From Blattamonas nauphoetae (taxonomy: Eukaryota > Preaxostyla > Oxymonadida), in assembly GCA_033064195.1 (NCBI GenBank), contig JARBJD010000004.1:744001-808000 (forward strand): DNA of 64,000 nt, read 5' to 3'. Numbering within the stretch: position 1 is the first letter of the stretch; every line of letters begins with the position of its first letter. Under the pieces are notes generated by a model, which worked only from the letters and a program-made list of their open reading frames with translations, searched no databases and was not told the DNA's origin. Positions 25,108-34,523 of this stretch are shown here, in pieces. A program made the position numbers and the translations under genes.

Positions 25108-25360
25108 CTATTCCTGTTCTGAAAGGTTCATACCCTGTTGGTTATTCCATCTGATCGAGTAGGCAACAATATCTCTTCCGTAGTACTCGTTTTGGTCGTT
25201 TCGCAGCTTTTTCTCAATCACATCTTCGATGCCCTCCATTCTCAGCATTCGATGCACTATCATCCCCATCTGTCGCACTTCTCCCTTTGTTTTGTTCCAT
25301 TCCAGCTGGGCATCGCTTATTGAATATAGAAAAGCCAAGGCAGAGTCATCGTTCTCGAAG
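25108..25360 (-). pseudogene. Array paralogue, copy G, C-terminal part (split by transposon)
   Basis: Reads FENDDSALAFLYSISDAQLE to GMNLSEQE, the last quarter of the family. The N-terminal part lies at 29708-30539 on the same strand. Between them sits the element 25361-29707. The break falls within FFEN|DDSAL and is flanked by the duplicated 11-mer CGTTCTCGAAG. With the element and one 11-mer removed the two parts total 1,074 nt (358 codons) with no stop, the same length as copies D and E. Confidence 0.88.
25350..25360. repeat. Target site duplication, left copy
   Basis: CGTTCTCGAAG here and at 29708-29718. Because the element ends start with G, the true duplication is 9, 10 or 11 bp. Confidence 0.85.
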
Positions 25361-25446
25361 GGTAGGTATAGAGACAGATCTGATTTTGTATACACACAGA
25401 TCTAAATTTGGTATCCGCACAGATCTGTCGGATACACACAGATCTG
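25361..25446 (+). repeat. Left terminal inverted repeat of the Mutator-like element
   Basis: 86 bp beginning GGTAGGTATAGAGACAGATC. It matches the inverse of 29622-29707 with about four differences, and contains repeated CACACAGATCT. Confidence 0.85.
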
Positions 25447-26040
25447 ATTCATTGAGCACTGATAAGGTGTTTAGAATCACAGTTTTTCGTGAAAAAGGGG
25501 AAGATTTATTGTATTATTGAGAAATTGCGGTGGAAAAGTGAAAAATACAACAATGCCTCGGACCAGCCTTGTAAAACGAAATTATGGTCTCTCGTTATCA
25601 TCTCTCTCGACTCTGGTGACTGCTCACAATAATCTATCCTTCTCTAATGCATCAAACTCCTCCAGGCTTCGAACTCCGGTTCTCAATAAGTCGACAATCA
25701 CTTCTCTTCCAAGTTTGATCCTCAATTGTTTCATGACGCCCCAGATCTGATTCTACAAATCATATATGACTGTAATGAATGTTTTAAACAATTTCGATGC
25801 CTGCAAAGTCGTTCCACGTCAATTGTTGCGACAAGAATCAATTAGTAATCAGATCTCGAACTTCTCGCTCGCGAACACAGGATCTGTGGGAATACGGAGG
25901 CCGTTTGAGGAATCACGTTTGGAGACGACATTAATGATGGGTGGATGGACAAGAAACTTGACTGGGCGGAATGAGTAATGAAGACTGTTAGCAGAAGGAG
26001 CATCGGACATAATGGGAGCAAAAATCGGACGGAAAGAGAA

Positions 26041-26980
26041 ACAACCCCTAAATCAACCAGCTCAACCCCAATGAAAACAAGGGGGCTTCTCTGGGTTTGG
26101 TGTTCGAAGACTCACTGGCGCATCTGATCCATATCTTCCCAAAGAAGGATCCCGAACGAATCTGGCAGGAACTTGAAAAAGATTTCAAACAACAATTCCA
26201 CACTGATGCTCAATCTGCTACTCATTGATCTATGCTGGCTTTGTCCGTTTTCGTTGTTGCTGTGAGTGCAGGAGAAGAAGACAAAGAAACCGGCCTCATC
26301 AAAACTGAACTGATGTGAATAAGCGAGAAAATGCCAGCTGCAATTGAAGATGGAATTAAACTGACGTCATTGAACGATGTTTTCGTGCACGAGACTAAAG
26401 AAGAAAAGAAAGTCTCTCAAAAACAACATGATCAAGTCAAGACGCATTTCTACGCAATTTGAACTGGAATCAACATACTTCGTGATTATGAAAACAAACG
26501 ATGGACGAGTGAATGTCAGATGAACGAAGAAATGTGGCTACTCATCAAAGCCCTTCACAATTCACTCGAACAAGAATGATCACTTTCAATCAGCGAGTCA
26601 AGGAAACTCGCTATCGCATGCGTGACGAAGAACAGCAAATGAACAACAAAACCGATTCCCTCCAACAAACCAGCGAAGATGAATCAAATCGTATGTTTGA
26701 TGAACCAGAGAAAGAGATCCAAGAAATCGAGGATGATGAAGACAGGAAACGACAAGAATTGGACAGCGAAAGACTCTCCGAGGAGTAGGCGGAGACAGAC
26801 AATATTACAGAGCTTCGGAAGGGCCAAGAAGATCTCGTTGAACGCGTGATTGAAGAAACCATGAACGACCTCGGTGAAAGAGAGGAAAACAGGCAAAAAG
26901 AGGAAAGAGAAAGACAAGAGCAGCAACTCGACGAGAAATTTTTGAAAGAGAAGCAATTGACGAAAGAGAAAGGAGAAACA
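26041..26980 (+). pseudogene. Decayed coiled-coil gene fragment inside the Mutator-like element
   Basis: Coding-like pieces in changing frames: DPERIWQELEKDFKQQF near 26150, then Glu/Arg/Gln-rich helical stretches (FDEPEKEIQEIEDDEDRKRQ; REENRQKEERERQEQQLDE) to 26980. Several stops interrupt it. No known domain. It may be a captured host gene or a worn accessory gene of the element. Confidence 0.45.
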
Positions 26981-27051
26981 AACTCCGAGTCTGCCACACC
27001 AAGTCTTTTGGAAAGAAAGAGCCCAAACTCCTCCTCGCCCACTCCGAGATC

Positions 27052-29410
27052 ATGCTCAACTCGTCCGGCGCAGAGAGCCCTCTCTCGCAGTCGGCCTCTC
27101 TGACCTCGCCCACTCCGAGCTCGCAGGAGCTGTTCGGCGACTCCCTCTTCCTCCCGTTCCTCCTGTCGCCTCTGCTGCACTACCTCCACGCAGTCCTCTC
27201 CGTCTCGCTGCTGCACCCACTCGGACCGAACGAGCACTCGCTCATCGAACAGTTTGTGGACGAGGACGGTGTCATCATTCTGCACCGCTTGTACTGCATC
27301 GTGTTCTCTCCACTGCTCGTCGGGTACCCTCCTTCCAAAACCCGTCACTTTCCAAAACCCGTCACACTTTTGACGGGTCATCTTTTTGTTGTTTCCACCT
27401 CTCATTTTCATCTCAAAATTGTTTTTATTCAACTTTTTTTTGAAATGAAATCAATTGAAAACAAATTGAGAAAAAAGTCGGGATAGTAATACCTCCTTGT
27501 TCTGGTCAAGGTGATCAACCCTGAATTTTGTTGTGGGTGATCCTTCTCGACCAGTTATCGTAAAGACCTCTCGTTTTCACTAAATCGAATGTTTTGGTGG
27601 AATTGAAGCTTTTCTGCCATTTTCAATCTTTTTAAGCAACAGACATTTCCGTCTTTTCATCATTTTGCGCCCAACGATCAAAATGCAACCTTTCAGTCAC
27701 TACAACTTCTTCACTTGTCACAAATTTTTGTAAAAATCATTCGGAGAGCATCATCCTCTTGGTCAAATGATAATTTCTTCAAAAAGTTAAGATAGATGCC
27801 AAATTTGTGTGTAAACTGTCGAAAACACGAGGTTTTGGAAAAGTTGAGAATTAAGAGTTGTTCAGAAAAGAATGAAAATGGCAGAAAAGCTTCAATTCCA
27901 CCAAAACATTCGATTTAGTGAAAACGAGAGGTCTTTACGATAACTGGTCGAGAAGGATCACCCACAACAAAATTCAGGGTTGATCACCTTGACCAGAACA
28001 AGGAGGTATTACTATCCCGACTTTTTTCTCAATTTGTTTTCAATTGATTTCATTTCAAAAAAAAGTTGAATAAAAACAATTTTGAGATGAAAATGAGAGG
28101 TGGAAACAACAAAAAGATGACCCGTCAAAAGTGTGACGGGTTTTGGAAAGTGACGGGTTTTGGAAGGAGGGTATTTGGACGTTCTGACGCAGCGCCAGAC
28201 AAATTCGGACATCCTCAAGACGCCCTTCTCGCAGCAATTCCTCACCAGCTTCACGTCGACGCTCTTCCACTTCCTCTCCATCATCATGCTCTCCTACGAG
28301 AACCTCACCAAGCAGCCGACACTCGTCCTCGAAGGGATACAAATCGGCAGGCCCGCTGAGGAAGGAATTCAAGTCCAAGTTTGATCTTCCGAACGTCTTC
28401 AAGAGCCCGACGAACAGCCACAAGACTCAATCAGCGTCAGAATCCTTCACTCTTGTTACCGCCTGCTCGGACCAGTCAAACAGCAAGCCCGCAGCTGCGA
28501 CTGTTCAATCCGCGCCCGTCACTCCGAATGAGCATCGTCTGCCAGCCAACTCCTGCCACTCCGCAACAATTCACCGCAGGACGAACCCCACGTCCTCTGG
28601 ATGAAAACTTCCCAGAAAAGATATCGGGCGACATGAGGCTCACGTTTGTCCAACATCCAGACACAAGCTTCGAAAGCGACAACTCCGATTCCGAACCGCC
28701 TCCTCCGTTGTCAGAGCCATCGTCGCCAGGACCACCCACGTCTGCGCCAACACCCCCACTGGAGAACGAGAAGTGGGAGTCTAATGTGCTGCTTCCTTCG
28801 CCACCGCAGACGATGCCGCCACTCACTCAGCGGAGACAGCGGATGCTCCTCGTTTCCGTGCAGATCTTAACCCACTCGCTGCTCCTCCTCATCCCTCCTA
28901 TCTGCGATGACCTCACGCGACTTGCCCTCCACTCTCCCCGTTACTGACTACGCGCCCCTCCTGCCCATGTCCATCTCGTTCGGAATGCCGAAGGAGCAAG
29001 TCTTCCCAGAGAGCGCAACGAAGCCACTGCACGACCTGTCGTCGAAGCTGACCATCTCGACACCGTCGGTGCTGACCTTCGAAGCCATGGGAGCTCTGAC
29101 CTTCCTCCTCAAAGACCACAAGACAGTCATCGACCGTGCTTTCACCCATCTCCACGTCACCTCCATTCCGGAGATCCCGCGTGCCTTCAAGACGTAGCTG
29201 GTGAAGAACAGCGGCATCTTCAACGCGTGGTGGGTGGGGCAGGACGAGACTGTGAAGACACAGTTCCAAATCAGAAAGAGGTGGGATGGCGAGTGTGAGG
29301 GAGACGAGGCTGACTGGGTTCACACCGTCCTTCGGAGTTGGAATGAAGACAACAACGAACTCATGACCCAGTTGCTGGGAGCTGTGAATATTGTCTTGCT
29401 GGAGACATGA
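27052..29410 (+). pseudogene. Captured host-like gene fragment, interrupted by a MITE
   Basis: A GC-richer coding segment reads SLFLPFLLSPLLHYLHAVLS ... ILHRLYCIVFSPLLVG up to 27324. It resumes in frame at 28172 (YLDVLTQRQTNSDILKTPF) once the nested MITE and one TA are discounted, and ends at 28383. Further pieces (28640-28947 and 28907-29410, for example LLKDHKTVIDRAFTHLHV and FNAWWVGQDETVKTQ) follow with frame changes and a TAG at 29196-29198. It looks like part of a helical, ARM-like host protein picked up by the transposon. I cannot name the parent gene. Confidence 0.5.
27327..28171. mobile_element. Tc1/mariner-type MITE with 299-bp terminal inverted repeats
   Basis: Flanked by TA on both sides (27325-27326 and 28172-28173). 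The arms 27327-27625 and 27873-28171 read as identical inverted copies, beginning CCCTCCTTCCAAAACCC, around a 247-bp centre without a gene. TA duplications place it with Tc1/mariner; the CCCTCC start recalls Stowaway MITEs. Identical arms mean recent activity or correction by conversion. It sits inside the Mutator-like element. Confidence 0.85.
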
Positions 29411-29621
29411 ACCGTTTTCTCTGAGTTCTTTCTGAGGATATTGAGGGGAAGCCAATCTTTCGAAAGTGGCCACGATCGACCCTTTAAAACAGTTGATGGG
29501 TCTGTCGAGTCTATCACTCTCGTTTTTTCATTGAAACTCTACTTTTTATCCTTTTACATCTATTCTACGTCTTTTTCATTCATAAAAGACACATTATAGA
29601 CCAAAATAGTGACAATAGTGA

Positions 29622-29707
29622 CAGATCTGTGTGTATCCGACAGATCTGTGCGTATACCAAATTTAGATCTGTGCGTATACTAAATCAGATCTGTCTCTAT
29701 ACATACC
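29622..29707 (-). repeat. Right terminal inverted repeat of the Mutator-like element
   Basis: Inverse of the left repeat, beginning (reverse strand) GGTATGTATAGAGACAGATC. Confidence 0.85.
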
Positions 29708-29718
29708 CGTTCTCGAAG
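29708..29718. repeat. Target site duplication, right copy
   Basis: CGTTCTCGAAG, identical to 25350-25360. Confidence 0.85.
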
Positions 29719-30539
29719 AATGTGAGACAACTCGGAATCGCGAGAAAGATGGGCATGTGAAGAACAAATTCCATTGTCGGTTGATAGTATGGCGATATTT
29801 GGAGGAGTGAAGAAAGAAGATCCATGAATTCATCCGATAATTCTCTATCGGTGATCGAAATGCGGTTGGTGAACAAATGGTGAATATACTTCTCCGAAGG
29901 AACGAGAACTTGCTTCAAAACCGTCTCACGAACAGCTTGTTGTTCATTGTGATCTTCAATTGTAAGTTGTGTGAGACTAGTCGGAGTTGACAGCCAGACA
30001 GAATGGATGATGATTTCTAAGAGTTTGATGTGGATATCGACTGCTTCGGTGAATGAAAGAGAATGTGGATTGAGAGTGATGATGATTTGAGGGATCAGAT
30101 CAACTTTAACGAGGGCAAGTCGGACTTTAGTTGAATGTTTCTGGATTTGGGTTTTGAGAATCTTCATTGCTGTTGTGGTAATGATCAGACTGGCAGAAGA
30201 AAGGAGCACCACAATGGACTGTACGAAGGACGTCAACGATTCATCAGGGTTTCGTGCCTGGCTGCCGAGAAAAACATCTGCTGTTGCTTCATCATCCAGA
30301 ACGATAGATTCTAGAAATTTCACAGCTTTCGCTTCCAAAGAGTTCTCAAGTGCAGGATGCAACGTCACAGTGGCAACGAGAGATCGTAATACATAGGCTT
30401 TATCGAGCTCCGATTCACGTTCTTCCTCATTGCAATTTAGGAAAGGAGAACAGTCTGAATAAGAAGATAAGCAGTGGGAAGTGATACTAGGGAAATGAGA
30501 ATCAGTGGAAAAAGATCTATTTGAGTTTAAAGTGGCCAT
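29708..30539 (-). pseudogene. Array paralogue, copy G, N-terminal part (split by transposon)
   Basis: Begins MATLNSNRSFSTDS, then CSPFLNCNEE, LVKVDLIPQIIITLNPHSLS and TIEDHNEQQAVRETVLKQ, to TFFEN. It then runs three codons into the transposon terminal repeat and stops. The remaining quarter is at 25108-25349. The copy has an intact ACCCATAA box 28 nt before its ATG, so it was probably an active gene before insertion. It lies head-to-head with copy H, 168 bp apart. Confidence 0.88.
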
Positions 30540-30567
30540 TCTGGCTGATTCTGTAAAGAATAATTCG

Positions 30568-30575
30568 TTATGGGT
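30568..30575 (-). promoter_or_regulatory. ACCCATAA box of copy G (reverse strand)
   Basis: ACCCATAA on the minus strand, 28 nt before the ATG at 30539. Copies G and H fire in opposite directions from this short interval. Confidence 0.65.
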
Positions 30576-30682
30576 GAAAAGGACGAAGAGGGGTTATGCA
30601 TGTCAGAATCGCCAGTATTGTTCTTATGACTCTTTTTACGATCCTCTATTTCACAGAACTTTTCGTGATCTCAGGTTCACTG

Positions 30683-30690
30683 ACCCATAA
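30683..30690 (+). promoter_or_regulatory. ACCCATAA box of copy H
   Basis: TGACCCATAA with only 17 nt to the ATG at 30708, the one clear departure from 28-nt spacing. Confidence 0.6.
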
Positions 30691-30707
30691 AGGGTGTTTT
30701 TTCCCGA

Positions 30708-31778
30708 ATGACAGCTTCTAACAGAAATACAGACACCTTCTCATGTACAGCACATTCTCATTTCTCCTCCCCTCATTTGTCATTTTCGAAGAGTTGCTCA
30801 CCATTCTTGAATTGGGATGAAGATGAATATACATCTACACACGAAAAGGCGGTTGTCTTTCGATCTCTTGTTGCTACTTTGCAGTTCCAGCCTGTACTTG
30901 ATGACTCCCTGGAAGCTAAAGCGGTGACCTTTCTTAAATCGGTAGATCCGGAGGATGGCGATTCAATCGATGCGTTTCTCCGCCACGATGGCCCAGCTAC
31001 TGATGAATCTTTGAGAGACTTCATACAGTCCATTGTGGTGCTCATTTCTTCTTCCAGTATCATCATAACCACAACGACAATGAAGATGCTCGTAAATCAG
31101 ATCTGGACATGTTCAACCGATCACCTTCTTCTTCTCGTCAAAGCTGATCTGATCCCTCAAATCATCACCACTCTCAATCCACTGTCTCTCTCTTTGGCTG
31201 AAGCAGAAGATGTCCACACTTATCTCTTGTCAAGCATCAACTCAACCGTCTGGCACGCTACTCCATTTGGTTTCACGTATATCGGAATTGAAGATCGTGA
31301 TGAACAACTAGCTATTCGCAAGGCGGTTTTCGAACAAGTTCTCGCTCCTTCGGAGAAGTATATTTGGCATTTGTGCACCAACCGCTTCTCGATCATCGAT
31401 GGCGACCAATCCAAGCGTTTTCTGGCTCTCCTCGCAGGAATCCTCGCAATTTCTCTTTCGTATCAACCGACAATGAATTTTGTTCTTCATATGCCGTTCT
31501 TTCTATCGATCTCAAGTTGTCTCACATTCTTCGAACTTTCTGGCTCAGTCTGGTGTTCTCTGTACAATTTGCTTCATGCCCAGTTGACATGGAACAAACA
31601 AGGCGGAGAACCGCGTCGATCAGGGACAGCAATATTTCGATCTTTGAGAATGGAGGGCATCGAAGATGTGAATGAAGAAAAGCTACTCAACGAACTACGA
31701 AGAAGGAATGAACGCGATGTTGTTGAGCAAGGGATCGAATGGTGCAATTTGCATGGCATGAACCTTCCAAGACTTTGA
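30708..31778 (+). CDS. Array paralogue, copy H (intact, 356 residues)
   Basis: Full-length and intronless. Begins MTASNRNTDTFS, then CSPFLNWDEDE, DDSLEAKAVTFLKSVDPED, LVKADLIPQIITTLNPLSLS, IEDRDEQLAIRKAVFEQ, VLAPSEKYIWHLCTNRFSI, ISSCLTFFELSGSVW, RRSGTAIFRSLRMEGIEDV and GMNLPRL. It shares AEAEDVHTYLL and RKAVF with copy D, and LNPLSLS with E, so its segments are mixed among siblings, suggesting recombination or conversion in the array. Function unknown. Confidence 0.88.
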   Translation: MTASNRNTDTFSCTAHSHFSSPHLSFSKSCSPFLNWDEDEYTSTHEKAVVFRSLVATLQFQPVLDDSLEAKAVTFLKSVDPEDGDSIDAFLRHDGPATDESLRDFIQSIVVLISSSSIIITTTTMKMLVNQIWTCSTDHLLLLVKADLIPQIITTLNPLSLSLAEAEDVHTYLLSSINSTVWHATPFGFTYIGIEDRDEQLAIRKAVFEQVLAPSEKYIWHLCTNRFSIIDGDQSKRFLALLAGILAISLSYQPTMNFVLHMPFFLSISSCLTFFELSGSVWCSLYNLLHAQLTWNKQGGEPRRSGTAIFRSLRMEGIEDVNEEKLLNELRRRNERDVVEQGIEWCNLHGMNLPRL

Positions 31779-32530
31779 TAGAAACAGACAAGCACCTTCG
31801 AACCATCCGACACGTTTCTGACTTCTTTTGGGCAACGCCGTTTGTGTGTTCTGTTTGTCAGCTGTTTCCCGAAACAGATCCCACAATCTCACTGCATCCC
31901 CTTTCATCCATATCTCTCCTCTGACAATCACCGAGGGATGGAATGTGGGCAACAACATGCCAACGATTTCACCTCGTTCGACTGGAGTTCTTCGTCTCAA
32001 CATCGCCAGCTTTGCACTTTTCATCTCATCTATCGAGATGTCGCTGTTTTTGATGTGTCTCACTCCCACATCATCGTTTCAGCTCGGAAGGACAACAACC
32101 CCCAACTTCGGCCGAAATGGGCACTTTTTCTCATTTTTGGAAGCACTCTCGCTGGCTCGACTTTTTTTCGAACTCCAAAACAGACGTGCAGCGTGAGGCA
32201 TTGGCCCAGGAACCTTGATGCATCTTTCTCTTCTCCATCCATTCCCACACTCGTTCATTCTTCATTTTTCTCTTGCTTTTGTCTTCGATGATTGCTTTTG
32301 TTCCTTTTGGATGAGATCCCATCATCACCCGAAGGAATCCTGTTGATATCTCTCAAATCCACCCAAATGAACGAGACATGCCTTCGCTCAGGTGGAACTC
32401 AGCATCTGCTGAAGAGATGGAGGATGGCGGGGACTGCAATCATCCAATGACACCAACGCGCTGCTCTTCGCGACCTGCCCCTTCTGTCTCTGACGTCCTG
32501 TCTTCGTTTCACGCCAGCTCACCATTCTCC
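31779..32530. other. 3' flank of copy H and relic sequence
   Basis: The shared 3' flank occupies the first roughly 90 bp. Around 31930-32190 a plus-strand frame reads EGWNVGNNMPTISPRSTGVL and RTTTPNFGRNGHFFSF, reminiscent of a SPRY-like C-terminal domain but not complete. Possibly a relic gene end. Confidence 0.35.
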
Positions 32531-32880
32531 CCACACCCTTCCTCATTCTCTCCAGTCAATCCACACCATCACAATCGATTGATTCTGCTGCTCCGATTTG
32601 ATGGACCATCCAACGGCATGCCTGACGATCATCACCTCACTCTGAATGAGGACGAGCCACAAATTGACTGTCGACAGCCGACGAGGAGATTGCGGGAGAG
32701 GTGGATTGTGTGAACATCACGAATGAGGCAGGATTGATGGACATGGTACGAGCACACGAACCTTGAAGCATATTGTCTCCACTAATCCATTTCCTCGCTC
32801 CTTCAATCTTTGCTTTTAGTTCCTTTTGGATAATTTCCAAATATCAGAGTCGTAACTTCATTTTTTTGTCTGACCCATAA
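32531..32880 (+). repeat. Direct repeat unit (second copy) leading into copy I
   Basis: Matches 18551-18916. Here it ends in an intact ACCCATAA box followed by copy I, showing what the 18.9-kb locus has lost. Confidence 0.75.
32873..32880 (+). promoter_or_regulatory. ACCCATAA box of copy I
   Basis: TGACCCATAA with 28 nt to the ATG at 32909. Confidence 0.65.
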
Positions 32881-32908
32881 TAAACGTTTTTTTCCTCCTT
32901 CAATCCGA

Positions 32909-33973
32909 ATGACCAATTTGGACACAAATACAGATTGCACTTCTGAAACTTTTTGCTCTGGTTTGTCCTCCTCTCATTTTCCATTCTCAATAGACTGTTC
33001 ACCTTTCCTAAATTGGAGCGAGGCTTCTCGTTTATCCGAACACGAAAAGGCCGTTGTCTTTCAATCTCTTGTTGCCACTATGGAATTGCAGCCCGTACTT
33101 GATGCTTCTTTGGAAGCGAAAGCGAAGAGATTCCTCGCATTTGTGATTCCATATGATAACATAGAATCAACAGATGCTTTCCTCAACAGCCTTGCATCGA
33201 ACTCTTATGGTTCATCGATCACCTTCATCCGGTCCATCGTGGTGCTCATTTCTTCAGCCAGTCATGGCATCACCACAGCAGCAATGAAGATGATTGAGGA
33301 TCTGATATGGGGATGTTCTGAAGCAGTTAATTTTGCCCTCCTCAAAGCCGATCTGATCCCTCAGCTCATCATTACTCTCAATCCACTGTCTCTGTCATTT
33401 GCAGAAGCAGTCGATATCCACACCCATCTCATATCAACAATCGACAGTTCTTTCATCCTCACAACTCTGGATGATCTCACACAACTTCAAATTTAAGATC
33501 ACGACGATCAACAGGCTGTTCACGAGACCATTCTGAAGCAAGTTCTCGTTCCTTCGGAGAAGTATATCTGTCATTTGTGCATGAATCGGTTTTCGATCGT
33601 CGATGGTGAGCAATCAATAGCTTTTATGGCTCTTCTCGCAGATCTCCTCCAAATATCGCCATATTATCAACCGACAATGGATTTGGTTCAAACAATACCT
33701 GTCGTTCTCACGATCCCGAGTTGTCTCACATTCTTCGAAAGAGATGACTCAATCTGGAATTTCCTGTATGAAATGAACGCTTCCCAGCGGGAATGGAACA
33801 TAAAAAGCAGAGATATCCGTCGATCAGGGGCAACAATCTTTCGGTGTTTGAGAATGGAGGACATCGAAGATACGATTGAGGAAAAACTACAAATCGACCG
33901 TAAGACCACCATTAGAAGGGGTATTGTTGACAAATTGATTAGATTGATAAACCTGCATGGCTTGAACAATTGA
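32909..33973 (+). pseudogene. Array paralogue, copy I (one internal stop)
   Basis: 355 codons in one frame. A TAA at 33494-33496 stands where siblings have the Glu of IEDRDEQQ or IEDHDEQQ. Beyond it the frame continues normally (VLVPSEKYICHLCMNRFSI, TIPSCLTFFERDDSIWNFL, RRSGATIFRCLRMEDIEDT). The last residues are altered (LHGLNN, not GMNLPRL). The promoter box and 3' flank are present. A 195-residue product would result. Confidence 0.82.
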
Positions 33974-34523
33974 AAGCTGTGTTAGAAACAGGCAAGTTCC
34001 AGCGAACTTTTTGGACTGTTTCAGACTTCGTTCGGACAGCACTGTTTGTGGGTCAGATATATCAGCTCTGCAATCACCGCATCCTTTGCCCGAACGATCC
34101 CAATTCTCTCCCAACATGGCCTGCCACCACCCAACCAACCAGCCCCTCTCCCACTCACTCGACAGGGCTCGATCAGGATGCAGCATGGCCTTCCCAGACT
34201 CTTCGACAAGCAACGGGAGTCCCTGCCCACCGCAGGCAGGCCACGTTCCTCAAACCTCCGATAGTATAATCGTCAGCAATCCGCAGTGTCCGCCCGCTCA
34301 CACCCACCAGCCCGTCCGCTCTGGCCTTCACGCGCCACACATTCCCCGCAGCGGGTGCTCTTCCCGCAACCACAGTCGTCGCTCCCTCACTCGCCCTCCC
34401 TGCAAGTTTGTCTTCGACAGACTTCGCAGCAGACGCACACCTCTCCGTCCATCACGCCCTTCTCCTCGTATTCTCTAAGAGCTCGAAATTGAAGAAATGT
34501 CTTCCCCGATTCTCTCGTAGGCG
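33974..34523. other. 3' flank of copy I and unassigned sequence
   Basis: The family 3' flank extends to about 34105. The following Ser/Pro/Arg-rich open frames (to 34480) overlap on both strands and show no domain. Confidence 0.4.

Larger units (their letters stand above)
25361..29707. mobile_element. Mutator-like (MULE/Pack-MULE type) DNA transposon, 4.35 kb, non-autonomous
   Basis: Flanked by a 9-11-bp target duplication and bounded by 86-bp terminal inverted repeats (25361-25446 and 29622-29707) with about four mismatches. Long inverted repeats with 9-11-bp duplications are typical of Mutator-like elements. Each terminal repeat contains several spaced AGATCT motifs, possible transposase sites. 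I see no transposase. The interior contains host-like coding fragments and a nested MITE (27327-28171), as in Pack-MULEs. It interrupts copy G of the array. The superfamily call is inference from end structure only. Confidence 0.75.

Noticed and set aside
25361-29707. Polinton or retroelement origin for the 4.35-kb element
   Set aside because: Target duplication of 9-11 bp, 86-bp inverted ends, and no polymerase, integrase, reverse transcriptase or capsid gene seen.
11890-33973. A reassigned stop codon as the explanation for in-frame TAA/TGA in copies A, D and I
   Set aside because: The stops sit at Trp, Tyr and Glu positions of siblings, so no single reassignment fits, and intact genes here end normally with TAA, TAG and TGA.
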